Below, piece by piece: positions 40,636-50,892 of a DNA stretch of 64,000 bases. Within the stretch, counting starts at the first letter, position 1; each line of letters opens with the position of its first letter. Source of the DNA: Erwinia phyllosphaerae (GTDB lineage Bacteria; Pseudomonadota; Gammaproteobacteria; Enterobacterales; Enterobacteriaceae). The stretch covers positions 434,001 through 498,000 of the forward strand of contig NZ_JAHSPF010000002.1 of assembly GCF_019132875.1 (NCBI RefSeq), written 5' to 3'. A program made the position numbers and the translations under genes. The notes below the pieces were generated by a model. That model did not search any database. It saw nothing but the letters and a program-made list of their open reading frames with translations, and had not been told where the DNA came from.

Positions 40636-42405
40636 GTGCTTTTACTGAAGAAAAAGTCGCTGACGCTGTTGGCGCTGGCGTTGCTTAGTGCGCCGATCGT
40701 TGCTCAGGCCTGGGTAAAAGATCGGGTTTATAAATTTACCGTGCTGCACACCAACGATCATCATGGCCGCTTCTGGCAGAACGAGCATGACGAGTATGGC
40801 CTGGCCGCACAGAAAACAATGATGGATCAGATCAAATATGAGGTGCAGGCCCACGGCGGCGCGGTGCTGATCCTGTCCGGCGGCGATATCAATACCGGCG
40901 TGCCGGAGTCAGATATGCAGGATGCAGAACCCGATTTTCGCGGCATGAACCTGATAGGCTACGACGCAATGGCCATCGGCAATCACGAGTTCGATAAGCC
41001 GCTCTCCGTTCTTCGCCAGCAGCAAAAGTGGGCAAAGTTCCCGCTGCTTTCCGCCAATATCTACCAGAAAAGCACGGGAAAAAGGTTGTTTCAGCCTTAT
41101 GCGCTCTTTAACCGCATGGGGTTAAAAATCGCCGTGATTGGGTTAACCACCGACGATACGGCTAAAATTGGTAACCCGGAATATTTTGACGATATCATTT
41201 TCCACCGGCCGGCGGCAGAAGCCAAAACGGTAGTGGAAGAGCTACGGCAGAAAGAAAAACCGGACGTCATTATCGCAGCCACCCACATGGGCCACTACGA
41301 CAATGGTAACCACGGCTCCAATGCGCCTGGCGATGTGGAGATGGCGCGTGAATTACCGGCGGGCTATCTGGATATGATTGTCGGCGGGCACTCTCAGGAC
41401 CCGGTCTGTATGGCCAAAGAAAACGTTAAGCAAGCCGACTACGTGCCGGGCACGCCGTGCCAGCCGGACAGGCAAAATGGGACGTGGATAGTGCAGGCGC
41501 ACGAGTGGGGAAAATATATTGGCCGCGCTGACTTCACCTTTCTTAACGGTAAGCTGACGCTGGAACATTACGAGCTGGTGCCCATTAACCTGCGTCATAA
41601 GGTCACCAATGCCGACGGCAGCGTTAGCTGGGTCAACTACACCCAGGAAATTGTTAAAAATCCGGCCATGATGAAGCTGCTGACGCCATTCCAGAAAAAA
41701 GGCGAAGCGCAACTTAACGTTAAAATCGGCAGCACCAATGGCCGGCTGGAAGGGGACCGCAGCAAAGTGCGCTTTGTGCAGACCAGCCTTGCCAGAGTGA
41801 TTTTAAGTGCACAGATGGAGCGGACTAAAGCTGACTTTGCGGTCATGAGCGGCGGCGGTGTGCGTGACTCTATGGACGCTGGCGATATTACCTATAAAGA
41901 CGTGCTGAAAGTGCAGCCCTTTGGCAACACGCTGGTGTATGTCGATATGAAGGGCAGTGAGGTAGAAAAATACCTGGCGGTAGTGGCTAACAAGCAGGTT
42001 GATTCCGGCGCGTATGCGCAGTTTGCCAACGTCAGCCTGACGGCTGATGGTACAGGCGTGCGCGAGATTAAAATCAAAGGCGAACCTCTGCAAAAAGAGA
42101 AAACCTATCGCATGGCCACGCTAAGTTTTAACGCCACGGGCGGAGATGGCTATCCGGTCATTACTTCTTTTCCGGGCTATGTGAATACGGGCTTTGTCGA
42201 TGCTGAAGTGCTGAAGCAGTATATTGAAAAGCACTCGCCGCTGGATGCCGCTGCTTTCGCGCCAGCCGGTGAAATTCAAAAGGGAAAACCGCTGCAGGCA
42301 ACCGCGCCGGAGGCCGAGAAAAGCAGCCTTGAACCGCTGAAAAGATGGCGTAAAGCCATTATAGAAACGGTAATGGGCCATCCCGAAAGCGGGTCGCGCG
42401 GCTGA
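40636..42405 (+). CDS. ushA: Periplasmic UDP-sugar hydrolase / 5'-nucleotidase UshA
   Basis: UshA degrades extracellular nucleotides and UDP-sugars. The 589-aa precursor starts with GTG behind AAGGAG and has a signal peptide cleaved after AQA, about residue 25. Metal ligands lie in HTNDHHGRFW, SGGDINTG, GNHEFD and VGGHSQDP. The C-terminal substrate domain contains NFANVSLTADG- and FNATGGDGYP-like blocks. Compared with E. coli (550 aa) the C-terminus is about 40 residues longer (KGKPLQATAPEAEKSSLEPL...), charged and probably exposed. Confidence 0.95.
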   Translation: MLLLKKKSLTLLALALLSAPIVAQAWVKDRVYKFTVLHTNDHHGRFWQNEHDEYGLAAQKTMMDQIKYEVQAHGGAVLILSGGDINTGVPESDMQDAEPDFRGMNLIGYDAMAIGNHEFDKPLSVLRQQQKWAKFPLLSANIYQKSTGKRLFQPYALFNRMGLKIAVIGLTTDDTAKIGNPEYFDDIIFHRPAAEAKTVVEELRQKEKPDVIIAATHMGHYDNGNHGSNAPGDVEMARELPAGYLDMIVGGHSQDPVCMAKENVKQADYVPGTPCQPDRQNGTWIVQAHEWGKYIGRADFTFLNGKLTLEHYELVPINLRHKVTNADGSVSWVNYTQEIVKNPAMMKLLTPFQKKGEAQLNVKIGSTNGRLEGDRSKVRFVQTSLARVILSAQMERTKADFAVMSGGGVRDSMDAGDITYKDVLKVQPFGNTLVYVDMKGSEVEKYLAVVANKQVDSGAYAQFANVSLTADGTGVREIKIKGEPLQKEKTYRMATLSFNATGGDGYPVITSFPGYVNTGFVDAEVLKQYIEKHSPLDAAAFAPAGEIQKGKPLQATAPEAEKSSLEPLKRWRKAIIETVMGHPESGSRG

Positions 42406-42419
42406 TTTTACATTAAACG

Positions 42420-42444
42420 GGCGAGGGTAATTATCCTCGCCTTT
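42420..42444 (+). terminator. Terminator after ushA
   Basis: GGCGAGG (42420-42426) pairs with CCTCGCC (42435-42441) and is followed by TTT. Confidence 0.6.
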
Positions 42445-42491
42445 GACTTTGCAGCGGGCGTTGTTCTTTATCTGCATCTTTGGCGCATAAA

Positions 42492-42905
42492 TTATTGCTG
42501 GCATCTTCTGCGCGCGCGCAAAGTGTCGTATACCCAGTTATAAGCCACGGTATAAGGCAGAAAAAAGAGGAAAAACGCGATTTCCAGCAGTAGCGCCTGC
42601 CACAGCGAAATCCCCAGCATCCAGGCCGCAATCGGCAGCCCAATCAGGATAAAGCCGCCTTCAAACCCCAGCGCGTGCAAAATACGCAGCGGCCAGCCTT
42701 GCTTACCCGCAGGGAACAGATAATCGAACCCGGCGTTGTAAATCATATTCCAGATCATCGCTACGGTTGAGAGCATCACGGCAAGCGCACCCATTTGAAA
42801 CAGCGGCTTTGCCATCGCCCATGATGCCAGCGGGGAAACTATCAGCACCGCCAGCAGCTCAAAACCCACCGCGTGGAAAAAACGCTCTTTTAACGTCCGC
42901 GTCAT
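42492..42905 (-). CDS. PACE-family multidrug/biocide efflux transporter
   Basis: A 137-aa protein with four predicted membrane helices arranged as two copies of the bacterial transmembrane pair. The N-terminal RTLKERFFHAVGFELLAV and the second repeat RILHALGFEGGFILIGLPI carry the conserved aromatic/Glu pattern (GFE) of PACE exporters such as AceI. Substrates are typically chlorhexidine or polyamines; which one applies here is unknown. It is divergent from a LysR-type gene 88 bp away, the usual regulator arrangement. E. coli has ushA and ybaK adjacent, so this pair is inserted. Confidence 0.88.
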   Translation of the reverse strand: MTRTLKERFFHAVGFELLAVLIVSPLASWAMAKPLFQMGALAVMLSTVAMIWNMIYNAGFDYLFPAGKQGWPLRILHALGFEGGFILIGLPIAAWMLGISLWQALLLEIAFFLFFLPYTVAYNWVYDTLRARRRCQQ

Positions 42906-42993
42906 GATCTCTCCTTCATTTTAGTGAACGCGCATTCTCGCCATTTTCTTTGTTAAGATGAAATGATTACCTATCGAAAAAAGCGATACTTTG

Positions 42994-43881
42994 ATGCGTT
43001 ATTCACCGGAATCCTTGCAGGCTTTTGTTCAGACGGTCGAAAAAGGCTCCTTTTCTGCCGCCGCGCGTGCATTGCGCAAAAGCCAGTCAACTGTCAGTAC
43101 GGCGGTCGCTAATCTGGAAGCCGATCTTGGCCTGATGCTGTTCAGCCGGGAAGCACGTACGCCAGTATTAACGGAAAGCGGGCAACGCGTGCTGGCACAG
43201 GTCAGAGAAATTCTGGCGGCCAGCGAGCGGCTGGATGAGCTGGTGGTCAGGCTGGCGGGCGCTGTTGAACCCTGTTTAAGCATGGTCATTTCTGATTTCT
43301 GGCAGGCGGACTATCACGAATCACTGCTGCAGCGTTTTGCGGTACGTTATCCGCAAATTGATTTTGAATGCATGATTGCCGAAGACGGCGACATTATCGA
43401 TCTGATTCAGGCGGGCAGAGCGCATATTGGAGTGATCCGCGTCCAGCCCGGCTATCCGGAAGATATTGCAACGACGAGGCTACAGGTGAAGGCGCAGTTG
43501 GCTATCTATCTGCATCGGGACCATCCGCTGGCGCAGCTGCCTGAAGTCAGTGAGGACGCCTTAAAAAGCGTGCGGCAACTTTGTCTGAATACGGGCGCGA
43601 ACCGGCACTATCGGGCGGGAAAGGGCGTATGGTCGGCACCTTCTTATCTGCTGCTGATGGAGATGGCAGAGCAGGGATTTGGCTGGACGGTATTGCCGCG
43701 CTGGATGGTGCAGCAGTTTGGACATCGGCTACTGCGCGAGCTGCCCGTCAGCGGCTGGCCGCAGAATATTCAGGTGGATGCGGTCTGGTCACGCCAGTCG
43801 CCCCCGGGCCCAGCTGGCCGCTGGATGCTCGACCGGCTTTCAGACCAGCCTGCTGACGAGGCTGGAGAACCGCTTTTTTAA
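42994..43881 (+). CDS. LysR-family transcriptional regulator of the PACE transporter
   Basis: A 295-aa LysR-type regulator. The helix-turn-helix is at the N-terminus ([21 protein letters not shown], then [20 protein letters not shown]). A periplasmic-binding-protein-like effector domain follows. The ATG at 42994 is used; a TTG one codon upstream also exists. The stop overlaps the convergent ybaK stop by four bases. It probably controls the divergent PACE gene in response to its substrate, by analogy with AceR, although AceR sits beside aceI and is also LysR-type. Confidence 0.9.
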   Translation: MRYSPESLQAFVQTVEKGSFSAAARALRKSQSTVSTAVANLEADLGLMLFSREARTPVLTESGQRVLAQVREILAASERLDELVVRLAGAVEPCLSMVISDFWQADYHESLLQRFAVRYPQIDFECMIAEDGDIIDLIQAGRAHIGVIRVQPGYPEDIATTRLQVKAQLAIYLHRDHPLAQLPEVSEDALKSVRQLCLNTGANRHYRAGKGVWSAPSYLLLMEMAEQGFGWTVLPRWMVQQFGHRLLRELPVSGWPQNIQVDAVWSRQSPPGPAGRWMLDRLSDQPADEAGEPLF

Positions 43882-44357
43882 GCACGTTTCGCAATATCGG
43901 CAAAAATCGCATCCAGCTGCTGCACTAAGTCCTGCGGGGAAATTTCGATTTCCAGCCCGCGGCGGCCGCCCGAAATAAAAATGGTGGGAAAGTGCTGCGC
44001 CAGCTCGTCAACAACTGTAGGCAGACGTTTTTTTTGCCCCAGCGGACTGATGCCGCCCGTCTGATAGCCCGTGGTACGCTGCGCAATCTGTGGATCGGCC
44101 ATTTCCACCTTTTTAACACCCAGTGATTTCGCCATGTGCTTTAAATCCAGCTGCCCGGCAACGGGCGTCACGGCAACCGCCAGCGTTTTGGCATCCCCGT
44201 TCAGGGCAACCAGCAGCGTTTTATAAACCCGGTTAGCGTCCTGGTTTAGTTTGCGAACGGCTTCATCACCGTAGTGGGTATCACCGCTGTCGTGCTCATA
44301 GCTGTGCAACTTAAATTTTACTTTTTGTTTTTCAAGGAATTTTACTGCCGGGGTCAT
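43878..44357 (-). CDS. ybaK: Cys-tRNA(Pro)/Cys-tRNA(Cys) deacylase YbaK
   Basis: YbaK hydrolyses misacylated Cys-tRNA(Pro). The 159-aa INS-superfamily protein has the conserved Lys in the VYKTLLVAL strand and the block [17 protein letters not shown]. Start at [11 protein letters not shown] by alignment; 26 upstream in-frame codons are not conserved. Orientation relative to ybaP is as in E. coli. Confidence 0.95.
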   Translation of the reverse strand: MTPAVKFLEKQKVKFKLHSYEHDSGDTHYGDEAVRKLNQDANRVYKTLLVALNGDAKTLAVAVTPVAGQLDLKHMAKSLGVKKVEMADPQIAQRTTGYQTGGISPLGQKKRLPTVVDELAQHFPTIFISGGRRGLEIEISPQDLVQQLDAIFADIAKRA

Positions 44358-44502
44358 GACCGTTTTCCTTTTAACATGGAATGGCAAAAAGTGATGAAAA
44401 AAAGTACTGGATAAAATTCGGACTCCAGGCGACAATCTGCTCCCCCGTCAGCAAGCCAATTGCCAGCGGCGAACTAAAATCATAAAAAAATACCTTTTTA
44501 AC

Positions 44503-44532
44503 GGGCTGGTAGCGATACCGGCCCTTTTTTTT
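44503..44532. terminator. Hairpin just after ybaP
   Basis: GGGCTGGTA (44503-44511) pairs with TACCGGCCC (44516-44524), with one G-T pair. Eight T follow on the + strand and a less well placed T tract occurs on the - strand. It lies directly next to the ybaP stop, but direction is unclear. Confidence 0.45.
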
Positions 44533-45328
44533 ACTTTTTTAGCAGGTCAGGCAGATTCCCTTCACCGTAAAGATGCAGCGCGCCCACGGCCACCACGTAG
44601 TCGCCGGGCGGCAAAGCTGTCAGCTCATGATACCAGCGCTGGTTGCGCTGTAGCATCAGCACATCATTTAACGCGCTGTTAAACGTGGCGGGCAGCGCCA
44701 GCTGGCTGTTGACTGGCGGCTTCTCTAGCCACCAGCCGATCATGGTTTGCAGCAGCCGGGCATTGGTATGCCAGTGCTTAAGCGTATCCTGCAACAGCGA
44801 CAGGCCGTTTTCGGGCAGTGCCTTCAGCAGTGCCAGCTGCGTTTGCGGCCCTTCCAGCTCGATAATTTTTTTCCGCTGTGCTTTTGCCGCCTTCAGCAGC
44901 TGAAAATCGATACCGTGCTCTGCCCGCAGTCCCAGACGCTGGGCCTGCTGCGCCTGCAACATCAGCGCAATCTGCCAGGCCGGCAGGTTATCCAGCATTT
45001 CTCTGTCAATGCCCACTTCCTGACAAAGGCGGCCCAGCTGATTGTGCTCGTCGGCGCTCAGTCGTTCGGCCAGCGGCAGGCAAAATTCGCTTTCGCTGAA
45101 AGGCGAAACGCCAGAAGTAATATCCGCTTCGACAATCAGTGCGTCGGCCTGCGACAGCTTTTTCTGTAAAGCCACCGGCAGCGGGGTCATGTTTTGCGTG
45201 CCCATATGGATACTGCCGACCAGGTGCAGACGGCAGGGGCCGGTGGCAATATCCTGTGCCGGATAGGCATAGGAGACCGGCGACAGTCTGCGCCACAGCG
45301 CAGCTGCTTTGCGTAATAAATTTCCCAT
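44531..45328 (-). CDS. ybaP: TraB/GumN-family protein YbaP
   Basis: A 265-aa TraB/GumN-family protein, possibly a metalloprotease-like fold; function is unproven. The N-terminal GxxH-type motif is visible (LVGSIHMGT), and the C-terminal pair is GDYVVAVGALHLYGEGNL, the two histidine motifs of the family. A conserved Glu occurs in ADALIVEADI. The signal sequence is poor or absent. It lies between copA and ybaK, as in E. coli. Confidence 0.9.
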   Translation of the reverse strand: MGNLLRKAAALWRRLSPVSYAYPAQDIATGPCRLHLVGSIHMGTQNMTPLPVALQKKLSQADALIVEADITSGVSPFSESEFCLPLAERLSADEHNQLGRLCQEVGIDREMLDNLPAWQIALMLQAQQAQRLGLRAEHGIDFQLLKAAKAQRKKIIELEGPQTQLALLKALPENGLSLLQDTLKHWHTNARLLQTMIGWWLEKPPVNSQLALPATFNSALNDVLMLQRNQRWYHELTALPPGDYVVAVGALHLYGEGNLPDLLKK

Positions 45329-45426
45329 TGGTTCCGCCTTCCAGGTTATCTGCCCATGCTAATGGTTTAACCCACTGAAGGACAGTGGGAAACCAGTCTT
45401 TCAGACAAGCACTGAAAGTCGTTCTG

Positions 45427-47922
45427 CTAAGGCCGATAGCGAAGCAGCCTGTTGGCGTTGCTGACCACGGTGACGGAGGAGAGGGCCATGGCTGCACCCG
45501 CAATAACCGGGCTAAGCAAGGTACCGGTCAGCGGATAAAGCACGCCAGCCGCAATTGGAATACCACAGGCGTTATAAATAAACGCGCCCAGTAAATTCTG
45601 CCGCATATTGCGCAGCGTGGCTTTTGCAATTGCCAGCGCATCAATAATCGCGTGCAAATCGTGACGCATCAGCGTAATACCCGCGCTTTCTATCGCCACG
45701 TCACTGCCGCTGCCGATGGCTATGCCGACATCCGCCTGCGCCAGCGCGGGCGCATCGTTGATACCGTCGCCAATCATGGCGACCTGCTGGCCCTGCTGCT
45801 GTAGCTGACGGATTGCCTCGGCCTTACCGTCGGGCAGCACGCCCGCAATCACTTTGTCGATTCCGGCTTCTTTTGCGATAGCCTGCGCGGTTATCTCATT
45901 GTCGCCGGTCAGCATCACCAGCTTATAACCCTGCTGGTGGAGGTGCTGTAGCGTGGCGACGCTCTCTTTACGTAACGGATCGCGAATAGAAAATATGGCA
46001 TGGATCTCGCCTTCAACTGCCAGCAAGACCGGGGTCATGCCTTTTGCTGCCCGAGACGCAATTTGCTGCTCCATGTCGTCCATAGCGATCTGCTGCTGCT
46101 GCATCATCGCACGATTGCCCAGCCATAGCTTTTTGCCGTTGATGATGCCGCTAACGCCCAGGCCGCCTGTGGTACGGAAGCCTGAGACTTCCGGGAACGC
46201 AGTATCACCCGCCCGTTCCACTATGGCCCGAGCCAGCGGATGCTGCGAACCCTGTTCCAGCGCCGCAGCGTAGCGTAATACCTGCTTTTCATCAGCACCG
46301 TTAAAAAGCGTAATCTCCGCAACCTGCGGTTTACCTTCCGTCAGGGTGCCGGTTTTATCAAAGACCAGCGTGGAAAGGGTACTGGCCTGCTGTAGCGCAT
46401 CGGCATCGCGCACCAGCACGCCAAACTCGGCGGCCCGTCCCGTCCCGGCGATAATAGACATGGGCGTGGCCAGCCCCAGCGCGCACGGACAGGCGATAAT
46501 CAGCACCGTAGTAGCCACCGCCAGCGTATAGGCGAGCTGCGGCGCTGGCCCGACAAAGTACCAGACCGCCGCGCTCAGCAAGGCTATCGCCACCACAATG
46601 GGAACAAAGACGGCGGAAATTCTGTCCGCCAGCCTGCCGATTTCTGGCTTGCTGCTTTGTGCCTGGCGCACCAGATTAACAATGCGCGAAAGCGTCGTAT
46701 TTTTGCCTACCGCACTGGCAGAAAAAAGCACGCTGCCATCCTGCATCACCGTGCCCGCATGAACTTTGTCACCTTTTGCCTTTTGCTGCGGCAAGGCTTC
46801 ACCGGTCAGCATGGCTTCATCCAGCCAGGCTTCGCCCTGTGTAATCTCACCGTCAACGGGAACGCGGTCGCCCGTGGTCAGGCGCAGCGTCATGCCCGGC
46901 TGCACTTCGCTTAGCGGCACCGTTCTTTCCTGGCCTTGTTCTACCAGGCGGGCAACCGGCGGCGTAAGATCCAGCAGGCGCTCAAGCGCCCGGGAAGCGC
47001 GCTGGCGGGCGCGCTGTTCCAGCATGTGACCCAGGTTGATAAGGCCGATAATCATCACGCTGGCTTCAAAATAGAGATGGCGGGCTGCAGGAGGAAAAGC
47101 GGCAGGCCATAAGCTCACGGCGGTAGAGTAGAGCCAGGCGGCGGCCGTGCCCAGCGCCACCAGCGTATCCATAGTGGCACTGCCTTTCAGCAGGCTGCGC
47201 CAGGCGCTACGATAAAAGTGGCTACCGGTAACCACCATGATCAGCAGCGTCAGGGCACCCAGCACTAACCAGGTGGGGCGGTTATTATCGCTCAGCATCA
47301 TATTGTCGCCGAGCATGCCCCAAATCATTAGCGGTATACCAAACGCCAGAGCAACAATCGCCTGCCAGCGAAAGCGGCGCATCGCTTTAAGCGCAGACTG
47401 CTGCTGCTTTGTCCGGCGTTCGTTTTCGTCTTCAATGATCTCTGCTTCGTAGCCCGCATTCTGTACGGCTTTAATCAGCACGTCCGGTGACGCTTCTCCC
47501 GTCACCAGCGCGCTACGTTCGGCAAGATTGACGCGTGCCTGCGTAATGCCGGGCACCTGTTGCAAAGCGTTCTGGACACGGCTGACGCAGCTGGCGCAGC
47601 TCATGCCGTTAATCAGCAGGTGAAAACTTTCATTCTGTGCCGGAAGCTGGGTTGAGGCCGCTGTCAGCGCTTCCGGCTGAGGTTCTGAGTCTGTCAGCGG
47701 TTCAGTCTTTGGGGAGGCGTTGTCTGCCAGCGCGGCCTCATAACCTGCCTGCTCGACGGCGGCGATCAGATCGGCAGGGTTTGCGCTGCCGCTGATGCGG
47801 GCTTCATTGAGCGACACTTCTGCCTGCTCAACGTCGTCACGCTGCTCCAGCGTTTCTTTGACTCTTTTTATGCAGTGGCCGCAGGACAGGCCATCCAGTG
47901 ATAATAAAATAGTCTGTGACAT
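45427..47922 (-). CDS. copA: Copper-exporting P1B-type ATPase CopA
   Basis: CopA pumps Cu(I) from the cytosol to the periplasm. The 831-aa protein has two N-terminal heavy-metal domains (Cys14/Cys17 in GLSCGHC and GMSCASC), eight membrane helices with the transport motif CPC ([12 protein letters not shown]), the phosphorylation site DKTGTLTEG, and the hinge [10 protein letters not shown]. Length matches E. coli CopA (834). It is divergent from cueR over a 157-bp region with a CueR-type promoter. The glsA-ybaT genes that separate the pair in E. coli are absent. Confidence 0.97.
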   Translation of the reverse strand: MSQTILLSLDGLSCGHCIKRVKETLEQRDDVEQAEVSLNEARISGSANPADLIAAVEQAGYEAALADNASPKTEPLTDSEPQPEALTAASTQLPAQNESFHLLINGMSCASCVSRVQNALQQVPGITQARVNLAERSALVTGEASPDVLIKAVQNAGYEAEIIEDENERRTKQQQSALKAMRRFRWQAIVALAFGIPLMIWGMLGDNMMLSDNNRPTWLVLGALTLLIMVVTGSHFYRSAWRSLLKGSATMDTLVALGTAAAWLYSTAVSLWPAAFPPAARHLYFEASVMIIGLINLGHMLEQRARQRASRALERLLDLTPPVARLVEQGQERTVPLSEVQPGMTLRLTTGDRVPVDGEITQGEAWLDEAMLTGEALPQQKAKGDKVHAGTVMQDGSVLFSASAVGKNTTLSRIVNLVRQAQSSKPEIGRLADRISAVFVPIVVAIALLSAAVWYFVGPAPQLAYTLAVATTVLIIACPCALGLATPMSIIAGTGRAAEFGVLVRDADALQQASTLSTLVFDKTGTLTEGKPQVAEITLFNGADEKQVLRYAAALEQGSQHPLARAIVERAGDTAFPEVSGFRTTGGLGVSGIINGKKLWLGNRAMMQQQQIAMDDMEQQIASRAAKGMTPVLLAVEGEIHAIFSIRDPLRKESVATLQHLHQQGYKLVMLTGDNEITAQAIAKEAGIDKVIAGVLPDGKAEAIRQLQQQGQQVAMIGDGINDAPALAQADVGIAIGSGSDVAIESAGITLMRHDLHAIIDALAIAKATLRNMRQNLLGAFIYNACGIPIAAGVLYPLTGTLLSPVIAGAAMALSSVTVVSNANRLLRYRP

Positions 47923-47968
47923 AGAAACTCCTTCTGTTTTGCTTTGGCACGTTTTACCGTTATTGCTA

Positions 47969-47999
47969 AGGTTAAACCTTCCATCAAGGGGAAGGTCAA
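47969..47999 (-). promoter_or_regulatory. CueR-dependent promoter of copA
   Basis: On the - strand, TTGACC and TAACCT are separated by 19 bp, the long spacer characteristic of MerR-family promoters. The spacer holds the dyad ACCTTCC (47976-47982) and GGAAGGT (47990-47996), nearly identical to the E. coli copA operator. Confidence 0.93.
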
Positions 48000-48078
48000 A
48001 CGGTCGGTGCGTTTATTTTAGTCATCGGCGGCAGGGATGCTACTATCCCCCGGTAAACTTGATTTGCAAAGGTTGAAG

Positions 48079-48489
48079 ATGAATATCAGCGACGTGGCTC
48101 GAAAAACCGGGCTGACCAGCAAGGCGATCCGTTTTTATGAAGAAAAAGGCCTGATGACGGCGCCGTCAAGAGGTGAAAACGGCTATCGACTTTACAACGC
48201 AAAGCATCTGGAAGAGCTGACGCTGCTGCGCCAGGCACGCCAGGTGGGGTTCAACCTGGAAGAGTGCCGTGAAATGCTTGCGCTGTTTCATAATCCACAG
48301 CGCCATAGCGCAGATGTCAAAGCCAGAACGCTGGAAAAAGTGGCCGGGATTGAAGCGCACATTCAGGAGCTGAACCTGATGCGCGAGCGTTTGCTGGCGC
48401 TCGCGGCAAGCTGTCCCGGCGACGATAGTGCCGACTGCCCGATCATTAATGATTTACTGGGCTGCTGTCATGGGCAGAAAAAGGTCTGA
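48079..48489 (+). CDS. cueR: Copper-responsive MerR-family regulator CueR
   Basis: A 136-aa MerR-type activator. The DNA-binding part is [19 protein letters not shown] with [10 protein letters not shown]. The Cu(I) ligands are Cys112 and Cys120 ([12 protein letters not shown]), at the positions known for CueR. The ATG at 48079 is chosen; the open frame extends 14 codons upstream into the promoter. It activates copA at the 19-bp-spaced promoter. Confidence 0.96.
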   Translation: MNISDVARKTGLTSKAIRFYEEKGLMTAPSRGENGYRLYNAKHLEELTLLRQARQVGFNLEECREMLALFHNPQRHSADVKARTLEKVAGIEAHIQELNLMRERLLALAASCPGDDSADCPIINDLLGCCHGQKKV

Positions 48490-48500
48490 CGGTGGCCCGG

Positions 48501-48986
48501 TTACCGATGTAGAAGCCGGTCAGAAGCTGGCGAGGTGCCAGACCGCCTGACGATGCGCAGCGTAATCCCTTCAACGCCGACCACGGTCACCGGCGTACCG
48601 GCTGCTAAATCCTCCGTTGCCTGGACTCGCCAGCTGCTGTCGCCAATGTGCACGTGTCCAATCCCGTCGCGCAGTGCCTCAGCCAGCAGCAGCTCTGTGC
48701 CAATCAGCTGGTTACCGCGCTGATTAAGCGAAGAGGGCGGCTGTTTTCTCTCTCGTCCACGCAGCCAGTAATACCACCATAGCGCGCACAGCACCGTTAA
48801 CGTGGCAAAACAGAGTCCCTGCCATTCCCACGGCAGCGGCACCAGCCAGACCAGCACGCTAACCAGCACGGCGGCGACGCCGCTCCACAGCAGGTACCCG
48901 CTGGCCCCCAGCATTTCAGCGGCCAGCAGAGTGCCCCCCAGCGTCAGCCAGAGCCAGGAGGGATTGGCTAACAGATCGTGTGGCAT
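48501..48986 (-). CDS. ybbJ: NfeD-family membrane protein YbbJ (partner of QmcA)
   Basis: A 161-aa protein with three or four N-terminal hydrophobic segments ([40 protein letters not shown]) and a C-terminal OB-fold NfeD domain ([17 protein letters not shown]). NfeD proteins pair with stomatin-like proteins. The ATG shares its A with the qmcA stop (TAATG), so the two are co-translated. Confidence 0.92.
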   Translation of the reverse strand: MPHDLLANPSWLWLTLGGTLLAAEMLGASGYLLWSGVAAVLVSVLVWLVPLPWEWQGLCFATLTVLCALWWYYWLRGRERKQPPSSLNQRGNQLIGTELLLAEALRDGIGHVHIGDSSWRVQATEDLAAGTPVTVVGVEGITLRIVRRSGTSPASDRLLHR

Positions 48987-49900
48987 TACGACTCCCGATC
49001 TTTGCTGGTTTCTTTCAGAAGCTCAGCGATGCCGGCCACTGAACCAAGCAGGCTGGAAGCTTCCAGCGGCATCATAATCATTTTGCTGCTGTGGGAGGTG
49101 CCAATCTGCTGTAGCGCGTCGGTATATTTTTGCGCCACAAAGTAGTTAATAGCCTGAATATCCCCGGCAGCGATGGCTTCCGAAACCATTTTTGTCGCCT
49201 GCGCTTCTGCTTCTGCGCTTCTTTCCCGTGCTTCTGCCTGTAAAAAGGCCGACTGGCGTTCGCCTTCCGCTTTCAGGATCTGCGCCTGTTTTTCGCCTTC
49301 GGCGCGCAGTATCGCCGCCTGTCGCACGCCTTCCGCTTCCAGAATGTCGGCACGCTTGGTACGTTCAGCCTTCATCTGCGCGTTCATGGACGCGATCAGC
49401 TCCGCTGGCGGCCGCACGTCACGGATCTCAATGCGGGTAATCTTTATGCCCCATGGGTTGGTCGCTTCATCGACGATGCGCAGCAGTCGGGTATTAATGT
49501 TGTCACGCTGCGACAGCATCTCATCCAGCTCCATCGACCCCAGCACGGTACGCATATTGGTCATGGTCAGATTCACTATCGCCAGCTCAAGGTTGCTGAC
49601 TTCATAAGCCGCCCGCGCAGAGTCGATAACCTGAATAAAGCAGACCGCGTCGATAGTGACGCTGGCGTTATCTTTGGAGATGATCTCCTGGGAAGGGATA
49701 TCCAGCACCTGTTCCATCATGTTGATTTTTCGGCCAACGCGGTCCATGAAGGGCACAAGCAGGTTAAGGCCGGGCTGCAGGGTTTTGGTGTAGCGGCCAA
49801 AGCGCTCGACCGTCCACTGATACCCCTGAGGAACAATTTTTATGCCTGACCAGACAATGACCAGCGCGACGAGAACGATAACGGGAATAACAGTAAGCAT
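48986..49900 (-). CDS. qmcA: SPFH/stomatin-family membrane protein QmcA
   Basis: A 304-aa band-7 protein. One N-terminal membrane anchor ([16 protein letters not shown]) is followed by the SPFH domain ([20 protein letters not shown]) and a long helical region rich in EAEGxRQAxIL repeats. The family organises membrane microdomains and restrains FtsH. The start MLTVIPVIV, with GGAGG close upstream, is preferred over twelve additional in-frame codons. Confidence 0.95.
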   Translation of the reverse strand: MLTVIPVIVLVALVIVWSGIKIVPQGYQWTVERFGRYTKTLQPGLNLLVPFMDRVGRKINMMEQVLDIPSQEIISKDNASVTIDAVCFIQVIDSARAAYEVSNLELAIVNLTMTNMRTVLGSMELDEMLSQRDNINTRLLRIVDEATNPWGIKITRIEIRDVRPPAELIASMNAQMKAERTKRADILEAEGVRQAAILRAEGEKQAQILKAEGERQSAFLQAEARERSAEAEAQATKMVSEAIAAGDIQAINYFVAQKYTDALQQIGTSHSSKMIMMPLEASSLLGSVAGIAELLKETSKDRES

Positions 49901-49953
49901 ATAACCTCCGGGCTGTTGATAAACGGGCCGATTCATTCGGCCCGCGTGTTAAC

Positions 49954-50811
49954 TTAATAGAGTAAAGAGTAAAGCTGCCGACGATATTTTGCCGCCAGCG
50001 CATCGCCTGTTCCTAAGGCCGCCAGAATCTCCTGCAATATTTTGCGTGCCTGGCCGTCTGCGGCACCTAAATCTTTTTTCAGATGGCTGAACAGCAGCGC
50101 CAGCGCTTCTTCATTACGTCCTACCTGATGAAGCTGCACGGCCAGTTTAGTGGCCAGTTCAGCATTGTCCGGCTCTGCGTCGCTCTGCTGCTGCAACAGC
50201 TGAATTTCAGGCGTGTCGGCGGCCTGCTTCAGCAGGTCGATGCGCGCCAGCAGTCCCTGGTAACGCGTGTCTTTATCCTGCAATGGCACTACGTCCAGCA
50301 CGGCCTGCGCTTCATCGCTGCGGTTTAGATCAAGTAAGGCTTCGGCCAGCAGAAAACCGATTTCGCTGCTTTGCTGGCTTAGCTGCCAGGCTTCTTTCAG
50401 CAGCGGCAGCGCTTCCAGCGTTTTGCCTTCCTGCATAAGCTGCATCGCCTGCTGAGCCTTCAGCTCTTCTTCTTTAGGCAGGACCTTATGCAGCAGCGCG
50501 CGGATAGCTTCTTCAGGCTGCGGGCCCTGAAAACCGTCAACCGGCTGGCCGTTCTGGAACAGATAGACGGTTGGAATTGAGCGCAAGCCAAACTGCTGCG
50601 CGACGGCCGGTTCCGCATCGCAGTCCAGCTCGGCCAGCAGGAACTGGCCCGCATACTCCTGCGCCAGACGCTCCAGCACCGGCGTTAACTCCTGGCAATG
50701 CTGACTGCGCGCAGACCAGAAGTAAAACAGCACGGGGATCTGCATCGACTGTTCAAGCGTCTGGTGCAGATTACTTTCGTTAATAGTAACAATGGCAGCT
50801 TGTGGTGACAT
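49954..50811 (-). CDS. cnoX: Chaperedoxin CnoX (YbbN)
   Basis: CnoX combines holdase activity with redox protection and passes clients to GroEL. The 285-aa product has an N-terminal thioredoxin-like domain whose active site is SQHC ([10 protein letters not shown]) rather than CxxC, so it is not a classical thiol reductase. Four or so TPR-like helical repeats follow. Length is one residue more than E. coli. It is in line with qmcA-ybbJ. Confidence 0.95.
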   Translation of the reverse strand: MSPQAAIVTINESNLHQTLEQSMQIPVLFYFWSARSQHCQELTPVLERLAQEYAGQFLLAELDCDAEPAVAQQFGLRSIPTVYLFQNGQPVDGFQGPQPEEAIRALLHKVLPKEEELKAQQAMQLMQEGKTLEALPLLKEAWQLSQQSSEIGFLLAEALLDLNRSDEAQAVLDVVPLQDKDTRYQGLLARIDLLKQAADTPEIQLLQQQSDAEPDNAELATKLAVQLHQVGRNEEALALLFSHLKKDLGAADGQARKILQEILAALGTGDALAAKYRRQLYSLLY

Positions 50812-50892
50812 GAATTCGTCTCTTTATTCTGGGTTTCTTACTCTATTGGGGCAGATGTATGCGCTTCAAGCTTTACCTGAGATTCAGGCCGC

